Below are positions 55,306-63,422 of a stretch of 64,000 nt of DNA, in pieces. Every line of letters begins with the position of its first letter. The first letter of the stretch is position 1. Under the pieces are notes generated by a model. That model was not told where the DNA came from. It did not search any database and was given only the letters and a program-made list of their open reading frames with translations. Source of the stretch: CALMKX01 sp044869955 (lineage in GTDB: Bacteria > Acidobacteriota > Thermoanaerobaculia > Multivoradales > SZUA-115); assembly GCA_044869955.1 (NCBI GenBank), contig JBIOYC010000074.1, forward strand, positions 20,280-84,279. Direction: 5' to 3'. Both the position numbers and the translations under genes were made by a program.

Positions 55306-55345
55306 AAGGATCATTTCGCCCGGGGGCAGGGAGGCGGGAGCCTTG

Positions 55346-55792
55346 ATGCTTGAGCCTCTCCAGTTGGGCAGGGTGCTGCGCTTCCTTCGCGAGGGGAAAC
55401 GGGTCAGGCAGTACGAGGTGGCCGAGCGCGCTGGGATCTCGAAGAGCAAGCTCTCCGAGTATGAGCACGGCAAATCGGGGATGGGCCTCGCGACCTTCTT
55501 CCGGCTCGTCTCGGCCCTAGATACCGATCTGACCGGATTCGAAGCGAAGGGCCGGCAGCTCTATCCGGACCTCTACCCGGCGGCCTCTCGCCGGGTTCCG
55601 GTTGCTAGCCTGCGGCTGCAGCTCGGCCCCGCAAGCCTGGAGCTGGAAGACCGGCGCCGGCTCACGGAGCTTCTTTGCCTGCCGGACCCACTGGAGGCGC
55701 GCCACCTGCCGCTGCTCGAAGAGCTCCTACTCAGCCTGGGCAAGCTGGTCGAGAGGCTCGAGACTCAGGAGACCCACCGAGCTTCGACCTGA
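55346..55792 (+). CDS. XRE-family transcriptional regulator
   Basis: The protein has 148 residues from ATG 55346 (preceded by AGGCGGGAG). The N-terminal Cro/C1-type helix-turn-helix is clear: LGRVLRFLREGKRVRQYEVAERAGISKSKLSEYEHGKSGMGLATFFRLVSALDTDL (about 8-63). The C-terminal half is Leu-rich and helical (DPLEARHLPLLEELLLSLGKLVERLE), suitable for dimerisation. Two palindromes lie just upstream. The target is unknown; autoregulation is likely. It stands alone, with a small hairpin (CTACGG/CCGTAG, 55828-55846) after it. Confidence 0.83.
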   Translation: MLEPLQLGRVLRFLREGKRVRQYEVAERAGISKSKLSEYEHGKSGMGLATFFRLVSALDTDLTGFEAKGRQLYPDLYPAASRRVPVASLRLQLGPASLELEDRRRLTELLCLPDPLEARHLPLLEELLLSLGKLVERLETQETHRAST

Positions 55793-55946
55793 CCTCGCGC
55801 CGCGCCGGCGCAGCTCCTTTCACCTCGCTACGGTCCGGAGCCGTAGCCATTCGGCGAGGGCCGCCTCCGACCTCGGGTGGCGGGAGTAACATGCCCTTCG
55901 CTTAGCTACTCCAGGACGAAGCGGGGCACCGCTCCCAGGAGGAACC

Positions 55947-57656
55947 ATGCCCAATCGACTCTTGACCCTGATCTTTGCAGTCCTGCTGGCGACAGCTTGC
56001 GCCGGCGGCTCGACGAAGCCCCTGGCGCCGGTAGCAGCAGAGCCACCGGCTGCTCTGGCTCCACCGGCGAGTCAAGCGGCCCCGGCCCCTCTGTTCGAGG
56101 GCATGGGCGACTTTCACTTCGCCACCTCCACCCGCTCACGGCAGGCCCAACGATACGTCGACCAGGGAATGACCCTGGCCTACGGCTTCAACCACAACGA
56201 GGCGGCTCGTTCCTTCGCCGAGGCGGCGCGGCTCGACCCCTCCTGTGCGCTCTGCTTCTGGGGAGTGGCCCTGGTGCTCGGGCCCAACATCAACGCTCCG
56301 ATGGACCCTGCCGTCGCCGACCAGGCCTGGGCGGCCCTGGCCGCCGCAACTCGGCTGGCACCTTCCGGCAGCGAGCGGGAGCGGGCCTTCATCGAGGCTT
56401 TGGAGCGACGCTACGCTCAGGAGTGGCTGGCCGATCGCTCCGGGCTCGACCGCGAGTTCGCCGACGCCATGCGCGAGGTGGCGCGGCGCTTTCCGGCGGA
56501 CGACGACGCCCTGACCCTCTTCGCCGAGGCCCTGATGGACACCATGCCCTGGGACTATTGGCGGCCGGACGGCAGCCCGAAGCCGGAGACCGAGGAGGTG
56601 CTCGCGGCGCTCTCGACGGTGCTCGCGCGCAACCCCCGGCACCCCGGAGCGAACCACTTCTGGATCCACGCCGTCGAGGCTTCGCGCCATCCCGAGCGCG
56701 GCGTCGAGGCCGCCGACCGCCTGCGCGACCTGGTGCCGGGCGCCGGCCACCTGGTACACATGCCCGGCCACATCTACTTCCGGGTGGGGCGCTATCACGA
56801 CGCGGTGGTCGCCAACCAGAAGGCGGACGCGGCGGACGACGCCTACGTCACTCAATGCCATGCCCAAGGCGCCTATCCGCTGGCCTACCACCCCCACAAC
56901 AACCACTTCCTGCTCGCCGCCGCCGCCATGGGCGGCGAGAGTGCCGTGGCCCTTGCCGCGGCGCGCAAGACGGCGGAGCTGGTGGGCGGAGACCATGCCC
57001 ACCTGCACGGCGAGAAAGACTTCGCGGCGCTCCAGTACTACGGCATCGCGCCCTACTTCGCCCTGGCCCGTTTCGGGCGCTGGCAGGAGATCCTCGCCGA
57101 GCCCGAACCGGCTGAGAACCTGGTCTTCGCCCGTGGCTTCTGGCACTTCGTGCGGGGTCTCGCCCTCGTGGCCGGCAACGAGCTGCCGGCGGCCGAGCGC
57201 GAGCTCGCCGCCGTGCGGGCCGCCGCGGCCGACCCGCGCATCGAAGGCTGGATGTTCTGGGGCATCAACCACCTCTCGGCTCTTCTCAGCGTGGCCTCGG
57301 AGGTGCTGGCCGGCGAGCTGGCAGCGCGCCGGGGCGACCTCGATGGGGCCATCGCCCACCTCGAGAAAGGGGTCGAGCTCGAGGCTGGCCTGCGCTACGA
57401 CGAGCCCCCGCCATGGTACCTGCCGGTGCGCCACGTCCTCGGCGCCGTGCTGCTCGAGGGGGGACGGCCCACCGAGGCCGAGCGGGTCTATCGGCAGGAC
57501 CTCGAGCAGCTCCCCGCCAACGGCTGGAGCCTCCACGGCCTCGCTCAGAGCCTGCGCGCCCAGGGCCGAGGGGCCGAGGCCGAGGCGGTGGAAGCCGAGC
57601 TGCGGCAGGCCTGGCGCCACGCCGACGTCCAGCCGACCGGTTCACGGGTCCGCTAG
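55947..57656 (+). CDS. TPR-repeat lipoprotein
   Basis: The protein has 569 residues, with AGGAGG just before the ATG and a lipobox (LATAC). Several TPR-like units are seen: AQRYVDQGMTLAYGFNHNEAARSFAEAARLDPSCALCFWGVALVLG, then MPGHIYFRVGRYHDAVVANQKADAADDAYV, and ENGVELEAGL-type helices near the end. Conserved His/Trp text (NHFWIHAVEAS, LVHMPGHIYFRVGRYHDA, HPHNNHFLLAAA) marks a family of large TPR proteins found next to metal or copper genes in some bacteria, but I cannot name a function. A dispersed repeat copy lies inside the gene. Confidence 0.8.
   Translation: MPNRLLTLIFAVLLATACAGGSTKPLAPVAAEPPAALAPPASQAAPAPLFEGMGDFHFATSTRSRQAQRYVDQGMTLAYGFNHNEAARSFAEAARLDPSCALCFWGVALVLGPNINAPMDPAVADQAWAALAAATRLAPSGSERERAFIEALERRYAQEWLADRSGLDREFADAMREVARRFPADDDALTLFAEALMDTMPWDYWRPDGSPKPETEEVLAALSTVLARNPRHPGANHFWIHAVEASRHPERGVEAADRLRDLVPGAGHLVHMPGHIYFRVGRYHDAVVANQKADAADDAYVTQCHAQGAYPLAYHPHNNHFLLAAAAMGGESAVALAAARKTAELVGGDHAHLHGEKDFAALQYYGIAPYFALARFGRWQEILAEPEPAENLVFARGFWHFVRGLALVAGNELPAAERELAAVRAAAADPRIEGWMFWGINHLSALLSVASEVLAGELAARRGDLDGAIAHLEKGVELEAGLRYDEPPPWYLPVRHVLGAVLLEGGRPTEAERVYRQDLEQLPANGWSLHGLAQSLRAQGRGAEAEAVEAELRQAWRHADVQPTGSRVR
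56344..56364 (-). repeat. Dispersed repeat copy inside the TPR lipoprotein gene
   Basis: Read on the minus strand it is core AAGGTGCCAGCCG then AGTTGCGG, one base different from the intergenic copies. On the plus strand it encodes ATRLAPS using ACT, GCA and CCT, codons that are rare among the neighbours. Confidence 0.65.
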
Positions 57657-57673
57657 CCGCCGCCCGGCGGCCT

Positions 57674-58132
57674 TCAGACCTTGCCGCGGTTGTAGACCCG
57701 CGGGTCGTGGGTCACGCCCTTGCCGGTGTCGGGGTTCTGCAGCCAGACCTTGAAGGCGTAGCCGCCGGCGGCGTCCGTGCCGGAGTCCACCACGCCGACG
57801 TTGAGGGCGCCGACGCCTTCGTCCAAGGTGAAGCAGCCGCCGCAGGAGCCCAGCTCGGTGTGCTGCTGCGGCGTGGGCAGGGGCCCGCTGGTGGGCACCT
57901 CGGCGAAGCCGAGCCCGGCCACCACCCAGTCGGGGCTGCCGCTGGTGCTGAAGAGCAAGGTCAGGGGGAACGTCAGCCGATCGCGGTCGAGCAAGAGGAG
58001 GAGACTCTCCCCGTCGCCCTGGAGCTGGTAGTTCAGATTGTCTTTCTCGAAATCGGGCTTGCTGTAGGAGATGCTCGTGCCGTCGGTGTCGACGGCGATG
58101 GTGACCAGGGTCTTGGGCAGGGGGGCGCTCAT
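57674..58132 (-). CDS. Small beta-rich protein of unknown function in a sigma-kinase operon
   Basis: The protein has 152 residues from ATG 58132, whose ATGA overlaps the kinase stop. There is no signal peptide. The text (TLVTIAVDTDGTSISYSKPDFEKDNLNYQLQGD, LTLLFSTSGSPDWVVAGLGFAEV, GVGALNVGVVDSGTDAAGGYAFKVWLQN) suggests a beta sandwich, possibly DP-EP-like, but I am not sure of the family. It is the third gene after an ECF sigma factor and a kinase and may be their target or sensor. Confidence 0.7.
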   Translation of the reverse strand: MSAPLPKTLVTIAVDTDGTSISYSKPDFEKDNLNYQLQGDGESLLLLLDRDRLTFPLTLLFSTSGSPDWVVAGLGFAEVPTSGPLPTPQQHTELGSCGGCFTLDEGVGALNVGVVDSGTDAAGGYAFKVWLQNPDTGKGVTHDPRVYNRGKV

Positions 58133-60819
58133 CGGGATCCTCCTCGTTGAGGGTTCGCCGGGATCTCGAGCCCGGCGGCGCGGCAGGACGTTAGGAAGTC
58201 GGGGTGGCGGTAGCCGGCGGCCAGCAAGGTCCGGACGACCGGCCGAGCGGTCTCGAGCTCGCCCAGGTCGAGCAGGGTCTGGGCCCAGCTCGCCCGGACC
58301 TCGAGGGTGCTCGGGTCGCCGGCGAGGCTCACCAGGCGGCTCTTCGCCTGGAGGCGATAGGCCGTGGCTTCCTCCGGGTTGGGGCTCGCATGCCCGGCGA
58401 CCAGCAGGGCCTGGGCCAGCCAGCGAAGGGAGTCGGCGTCGCGAGGGGCCTGGTCGACCAGGGGGACGAGCCAGGCGATGGCGCGACGCGCGCGGGTCAG
58501 GGCCTGCGGCCGGCGGCCCTCGGTCTGCTCGCCGCTGCCCAGCTGCACCTGCGCTCGCGCCGCGAGCAGCCGCCACTTGCGCTCGGTGGGGTCCACCGCC
58601 AGCTGCCTCTCGGTCTCTGCCGCGGCCTCTCCGAGGAGGGCTTCGCCTTCGCGACCGGAGCCGAGCCAGGTCCGCAACGAGCCGACTTTGACCCGCGCCA
58701 GCTCCCGTTGCCAGAGCCAGAAGCGGTTCTCGGGGTCGTGGCTCACCAGGCCCGTGAAGGTCCGCAGCGCCGCCTCGGCATGGGTGAGGGCCTGGTCCAG
58801 CCTCCCGAGGGCCTCGAGCCAGGTCGCCATCGAGTCGTGGCTGGTGCCCAGGAACTCGCGGTAGCGAGTGTTGCCCGGATCCTCCTCCGCCAGCCGGCGG
58901 CGCAGCTCGAGGTGCGCGTCGAGGTGGGGCCGGGCGGCTTCGAGCCGGCTCAGCTCGATCAAGGTCGTGCCCAGCAGGTCGTGGGTGGCGGCGAGCTCGA
59001 AGCGCCAGTCTTGGTTGGCGGGCTCGGTGCGCAGCAGCTTCTCCTGGACGGCCAGGGTTTCGCCGAAACGCTCGAGGGCCGGCTCCAGGCGGCCTTCCTG
59101 GCGCTCGACGGAGCCGAGGTTGGAGAGGGCGTAGGACAGCTCCAGCTGATAGCCGGGATCCTGCGGCTCGAGGTCGACGAGCCTGCGGGAGAGATCGAGG
59201 TAGGCCTCGAAATGTGGGCGTGCGGCGGGGAGGTCGCCCTGCTCCCAGTAGACGTGACCGACCCAGAAGTGGCTCTGGCCCAGGCCGAAGAGCCGCTCCG
59301 GACTGCCGGGCTCGCGGGAGGCGAGGGCGCGTGCCAGGGCCAGGGACTCGGTCAACGGGCCCAGGGCAGCCTTGAGATTGCCGCGGCGGATCCGCAGCTC
59401 GCCGATCTGGTAGAGGGCCTGGGAGCGACGGGCCAGCTCCTCGTTCGACAGCTCGGCCTCCGGCACGGCGGCGAAATAGGAGAGGGCTCGGTCGCCGACC
59501 CCGTCGAGGATCTCGAGCTTGCCCAGGGGATCGAGGCGGTCGCGCAGGTCGGTGAGCAGGAAACCGATCAGCTCCTCGGCCTGGCCGCGCCGCAGTTCGG
59601 CCCGCCGATTGGCCAGCCGCGCCTCGACGCCCAGCACGGCGGCAGCGGTCAGCGCGGCGGCGAGGAGCCCGGCGGCGACGCCCGCGACGATCAGGAGCCG
59701 GCGATGGCGGAGGGCGAAGCGGCTGAGCCGGTAGGCGAGCGAGGCGGCATGAGCCTCCACCACCTCGCCATCCAGATAGCGCCGCAGGTCCTCGGCGAGG
59801 GCCTGCGCCGATGGGTAGCGATGCTCGGGCTCCTTGGCCAGGCAGCGCAGCACGATCGCTTCGAGCTCGGCCGGTAGGTGTGGAGCCCACTGGCGGGGGG
59901 GCGGTGGCGGCTCCCGCCGGATCTTCGCCAGCAGGGCCGGCAAGTCCTCAGCTTCGAAGGGCAGGCGGCCAGTGAACAGCTGGTACAGGGTCACCCCCAG
60001 CCCCCAGACGTCGACCCGGCGGTCGAGGTCCCCCGGCTCCGGATCGAGCAGCTCGGGAGCCATGTAGGCGGGAGTGCCGGCGAAGCGGGGAGAGGCAGCT
60101 CCCCCGAGCGTGCCCCCAGCCTGCGCGATCCCGAAATCCGTGACCCAGGGCTTGAGGTCGCCGTCGGCCGTCCGCTCCACCAGCAGGTTCGAGGGCTTGA
60201 CGTCCCGGTGGATCAGTCCTTCGCGGTGGGCGGCATGGAGCCCCTCGGCCACCTGCGCCAGCAGCCGCACCTTCTGCTCGAGCGGGACTCCGGCGTCGAG
60301 CTCGGAGAGGGAGGGGCCGTCCACCCAACGCATGGCGATGAAGGCCTCGCCGCCGATTTCCCCCGTCTCGTAGACCTCGAGCACGTGCTCGTGCCGAACC
60401 CGCGCCTGGGCCTGGGCCTCGGCCAGGAAGCGACGCCGGGCCTCGCCGTCGCCCCGAGCGAGGATCTTGAGGGCCACCGGCCGCCGGAGCTGGCGATCGA
60501 AGGCACGAAAGACGCTCGCCATCCCACCCTCCCCCAGCAGCTCGCCCAGCTGGTAGCGCTGCTCGCCTGCCGGCAAGGGGATGGACCCCTCGGCGGGCAT
60601 CTCCGAGGAGGCGAGCCGTTCCGCCGCCGGCAGGGCGAGGAAGCTGTCGGGCAGCTGAGCGGCCAGCTCGAGCCGCCGTCTGGCTTCGGCGGCGAGCAGC
60701 GGCTGGTCGATCGCGAGCTCGGTGAGGAAGCTCTCGCGCTCCGCCGGCTCCAGCGCCGCGGCGTGCAGCACGGCCTCGGCCAACCGCGACAGGGTTCGGG
60801 TGGCGGGGTCGCGAGCCAT
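58129..60819 (-). CDS. Ser/Thr protein kinase with C-terminal TPR repeats
   Basis: The protein has 896 residues from ATG 60819. The kinase domain (about 88-350) is complete: LGEGGMASVFRAFD, VALKILARGD with the ATP-binding Lys, LIHRDVKPSNLLVE with the catalytic Asp, VTDFGIA and GTPAYMAPELL. A transmembrane helix (about 378-400: LLIVAGVAAGLLAAALTAAAVLG) is followed by some 480 residues of TPR-like helices outside the membrane. Such proteins sense signals through the TPR part and phosphorylate Thr/Ser inside. It follows the ECF sigma gene by 16 bases; the kinase may activate that sigma factor by phosphorylation, as known for ECF43-type pairs. Confidence 0.95.
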   Translation of the reverse strand: MARDPATRTLSRLAEAVLHAAALEPAERESFLTELAIDQPLLAAEARRRLELAAQLPDSFLALPAAERLASSEMPAEGSIPLPAGEQRYQLGELLGEGGMASVFRAFDRQLRRPVALKILARGDGEARRRFLAEAQAQARVRHEHVLEVYETGEIGGEAFIAMRWVDGPSLSELDAGVPLEQKVRLLAQVAEGLHAAHREGLIHRDVKPSNLLVERTADGDLKPWVTDFGIAQAGGTLGGAASPRFAGTPAYMAPELLDPEPGDLDRRVDVWGLGVTLYQLFTGRLPFEAEDLPALLAKIRREPPPPPRQWAPHLPAELEAIVLRCLAKEPEHRYPSAQALAEDLRRYLDGEVVEAHAASLAYRLSRFALRHRRLLIVAGVAAGLLAAALTAAAVLGVEARLANRRAELRRGQAEELIGFLLTDLRDRLDPLGKLEILDGVGDRALSYFAAVPEAELSNEELARRSQALYQIGELRIRRGNLKAALGPLTESLALARALASREPGSPERLFGLGQSHFWVGHVYWEQGDLPAARPHFEAYLDLSRRLVDLEPQDPGYQLELSYALSNLGSVERQEGRLEPALERFGETLAVQEKLLRTEPANQDWRFELAATHDLLGTTLIELSRLEAARPHLDAHLELRRRLAEEDPGNTRYREFLGTSHDSMATWLEALGRLDQALTHAEAALRTFTGLVSHDPENRFWLWQRELARVKVGSLRTWLGSGREGEALLGEAAAETERQLAVDPTERKWRLLAARAQVQLGSGEQTEGRRPQALTRARRAIAWLVPLVDQAPRDADSLRWLAQALLVAGHASPNPEEATAYRLQAKSRLVSLAGDPSTLEVRASWAQTLLDLGELETARPVVRTLLAAGYRHPDFLTSCRAAGLEIPANPQRGGSR

Positions 60820-60835
60820 GGTCCGGGTCAGGGGC

Positions 60836-61393
60836 TCAGGAGCAGAGCTCGCCGTAGAGCCAGGTGCGGGCGGCCTGCCAGTCCCGGACCACCGTGGGCC
60901 GGGAGACTCCCAGGGCCTCGGCGGTCTCGTCGAGGGAGAGGCCGCCGAAATAGCGCATCTCCACCAGCTGCTCCTGGCGGGGATGGACCTTGGCGAGCTT
61001 CTCGAGGGCGCGGTGGACCGCGAGCACCTCTTCCGGGGACTGATCGAGCGCTCCGGCGGGTTCCTCGGGCAGCTCGACCGGGGCCGCGTCTCCCTCCCGC
61101 TTCGCGGCCAACCTGCGCCGGGCCTCGTCGACCAGCACGAAGCGCATGGCGCGGGACGCGACGGCGAAGAAGTGACCGCGGTCCTGCCAGTCGATTTCGG
61201 CACCGGGCCCGAGCAGGCGCAGGTAGGCCTCGTGGACCAGGCTGGTGGTGCCGTGTCCGGGCCGGCCGATCCGCGAGCGGAGCAGGGCCCGGGCCAGCCC
61301 GCGAAGCTCGCGGTAAACCAGGGGCCAGAGCTGCTCCTCGGCTCCTGGCTGCCCCTCACGCCAGCGGCGCAGGAGCAGCGTGATCTCCTGCAT
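60836..61393 (-). CDS. ECF sigma factor (kinase-linked type)
   Basis: The protein has 185 residues. Sigma region 2 is RELRGLARALLRSRIGRPGHGTTSLVHEAYLRLLG through HFFAVASRAMRFVLVDEARRR; region 4 is LEKLAKVHPRQEQLVEMRYFGGLSLDETAEALGVSRPTVVRDWQAARTWLYGEL. It matches the ECF group common in Acidobacteria and Planctomycetes (TIGR02999-like). The usual acidic residue in front of LVHEAYL is replaced by Thr-Thr-Ser, as in ECF43-type sigmas that need Thr phosphorylation to bind RNA polymerase. A full-length kinase gene follows 16 bases later. No anti-sigma factor gene is present. Confidence 0.92.
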   Translation of the reverse strand: MQEITLLLRRWREGQPGAEEQLWPLVYRELRGLARALLRSRIGRPGHGTTSLVHEAYLRLLGPGAEIDWQDRGHFFAVASRAMRFVLVDEARRRLAAKREGDAAPVELPEEPAGALDQSPEEVLAVHRALEKLAKVHPRQEQLVEMRYFGGLSLDETAEALGVSRPTVVRDWQAARTWLYGELCS

Positions 61394-61448
61394 GAGTTGT
61401 GGGAACCTCCGGCCGGCATCCTAGCACGGCCGAAGGGGGCTTCCAGGG

Positions 61449-63302
61449 TCACGGCTGAGCGTGCAACAGGCTCTTGCGGACGCGGTGGAGGAGGAGGTCT
61501 GTCGAGGGCAGCAGCTCGTAGCCAATCTCGTCCCACAGCGCACTGCAATGGGCCACGGCGTTCAAGGGATCGGTCTTGACGATCGGGTTCTCGTCGATCT
61601 CCAGCCAGACGTAGCTGGTCTTGTCGAACTCCCACCACCACAGGGGGTTGCCGGCCGCCGGCGGCTTGTTGGAGCGAGTCTTCGGGTTGGGGTTGCCGGT
61701 GGTCGCGAAGCGGGTCCAGTAGTCGCCTATCCAGCCTGCCACCATCTCCTGGCCGGCGGTGAAGCTGTAGCTCGGGCAGACGCCGGCGGCGGTGTTGAAC
61801 ACGTAGGGCAACTCCTCGGAGTGGCAGACCTCGGTGGCGCACTTGGCCGGCATGCCGGGCCAAGAGGGGAAGGTCGATTCCTCGGTGAACAGGTACACCC
61901 ACATTGGCGCGTTGGCGGAGGAGGAGGTGCTGGCGAGCTGGGCGAAGTGCCGGTTGGCGCAGCTGAAGACGTAGTCGGTCATCACCTGGGCCAGGTAGGA
62001 CGAACAGTCGGTGGCGTTGCTGGGGCAGGCGTAGGGATGGGTCTGGCCGCCGTCGGGCGAAAAGCTGGTGACCGTGCTGGCGTCAGTGGGGAAGAGGTCG
62101 TTGACCGCCAAGGTGTAGGCGAAGGGGGGCAGCACGCCGGTCGGGTTGGTGGCGGAGGGGCAGGGTGTGAAGGCCCAGCCCTCGTCCTGGTTGGTGCCCA
62201 TGATCAGGGGGATCTTCAGGGTGTTGGCGGCGGCGATCGGCTCACCGGTGATCTGGGTGCCGTCCAACATGGGGGTCCAGACCAGGAGGTTCTGGGGGCC
62301 GGCCGGCGCCCCGGTCAGGAGGGAGAACTGCCCCTCCGCGCTGGCGATCTGAGCGGCGGAAGCCTGCGAGGTGCTCAGGCACTCGGGGTGGCAGCCGTTC
62401 TGGTCGGTGCTGCAATTCGTGTTGTTCTGCAGCAGGATGCAGAAGGCGTTGGCGACCGCGGTGGCATCCGCCTGCTGGCGGTAGCCGAAGGCCAGCGGGT
62501 TGCTCTCCATGATCGCCTGCTGGAACAACCCCTGGCTGCCCGGGGCGACCAGGCTGTGCAGGCCCACCGACATGGCCCCCGCGCTCTCACCGAAGAGGGT
62601 GACCTGATTGGCGTTGCCGCCGAAGCTGGCGATGTTGGCCTGCACCCAACGGAGGGCCTTCTGCTGGTCGTCGAAGCCCGGGTTGGGCGTGCCGGCGGGG
62701 GTGAAGCCGGGCAGCGAGAGGAAGCCCAGGGCGCCCAGGCGGTAGTTGAAGCTGACCACGATCAACTTGCCGGAGGCGGCGAGGTAGGTGCCGTCGAAGA
62801 GGTTGGGAGCTCCGGTCTCGGCGCCACCCGAGCCCAGGAAGAAGGCGCCGCCATGGATGAACACCATCACCGGCAGGCCGGCACCGGGCTGGGTCCCCGG
62901 GGGTACCCAGAGGTTCAGGAAGAGGCAATCCTCACTCTGGGGCGGGCTGGTCTTCGGGCAGCCGGTGCCGCAGCCGGGCGGCGGCTGGGGACAGATGGCA
63001 CCATAGCCGGTAGCCGGGAAGGGGGTGGTCCAGGAGGCGCTGATCGGCGCGGCATAGTTCCAGCGGCTGGGGGTCTGGGCATAGCGGATGCCACGGTAGG
63101 CCACGGCGTTGTAGGTGTTGCCGGCGACGGTGGTCTGCGAGGCGGTGCCGCAGATCGGACCTTTGGGCGTCGTCACCGTGGTGCCGGCGGCACAGCTGGC
63201 CTGGGCTCGAGCGGGGGTGGGGGCCGCCGCGATCAGTGCCAGGCAAGCCCCGGCGAGCAGGGCTGCCAGCGGCCGGGGGTTGTATCGGTTCTCCTTGAGC
63301 AT
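61449..63302 (-). CDS. Secreted type-B carboxylesterase
   Basis: The protein has 617 residues from ATG 63302 (GGGAG upstream), with a signal peptide (LAALLAGACLALIAAAPTPARA). Type-B esterase features: SEDCLFLNLWVPPG, the oxyanion hole in VMVFIHGGAFFLGSGG, VSFNYRLGALGFLSLPG, the nucleophile Ser in LFGESAGAMSV (about 237) and the catalytic His in CHSEELPYVFNT (about 495). Many cysteines, probably in disulfide bonds, fit an extracellular location. It would hydrolyse carboxylic esters; the natural substrate is unknown. It is the first of its own transcript, 55 bases from the sigma gene. Confidence 0.93.
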   Translation of the reverse strand: MLKENRYNPRPLAALLAGACLALIAAAPTPARAQASCAAGTTVTTPKGPICGTASQTTVAGNTYNAVAYRGIRYAQTPSRWNYAAPISASWTTPFPATGYGAICPQPPPGCGTGCPKTSPPQSEDCLFLNLWVPPGTQPGAGLPVMVFIHGGAFFLGSGGAETGAPNLFDGTYLAASGKLIVVSFNYRLGALGFLSLPGFTPAGTPNPGFDDQQKALRWVQANIASFGGNANQVTLFGESAGAMSVGLHSLVAPGSQGLFQQAIMESNPLAFGYRQQADATAVANAFCILLQNNTNCSTDQNGCHPECLSTSQASAAQIASAEGQFSLLTGAPAGPQNLLVWTPMLDGTQITGEPIAAANTLKIPLIMGTNQDEGWAFTPCPSATNPTGVLPPFAYTLAVNDLFPTDASTVTSFSPDGGQTHPYACPSNATDCSSYLAQVMTDYVFSCANRHFAQLASTSSSANAPMWVYLFTEESTFPSWPGMPAKCATEVCHSEELPYVFNTAAGVCPSYSFTAGQEMVAGWIGDYWTRFATTGNPNPKTRSNKPPAAGNPLWWWEFDKTSYVWLEIDENPIVKTDPLNAVAHCSALWDEIGYELLPSTDLLLHRVRKSLLHAQP

Positions 63303-63422
63303 GGTCTTCTCCCTTCGAGGGGTCGAGCCCGAGGCCCGCTCGATGCGGATCTCGGTGCGGTTCGACCCATCTCTCGCAAGAGGGGGAGAAGAAGAATCAT
63401 CGACAAGCGTTGATGGCGAGGC

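Larger units (their letters stand above)
54928..55345. other. Non-coding region upstream of the XRE gene
   Basis: This 418-base stretch contains no gene I can support. Its base use is less GC-rich than neighbours around 55190-55230. Two inverted repeats (55236-55277 and 55291-55305) lie close before the XRE gene. Confidence 0.5.

Noticed and set aside
60820..61902. Upstream extension of the kinase frame
   Set aside because: It runs opposite in frame over the ECF sigma gene and has shadow-like Pro/Ser/Arg composition. The kinase N terminus is well served by ATG 60819.
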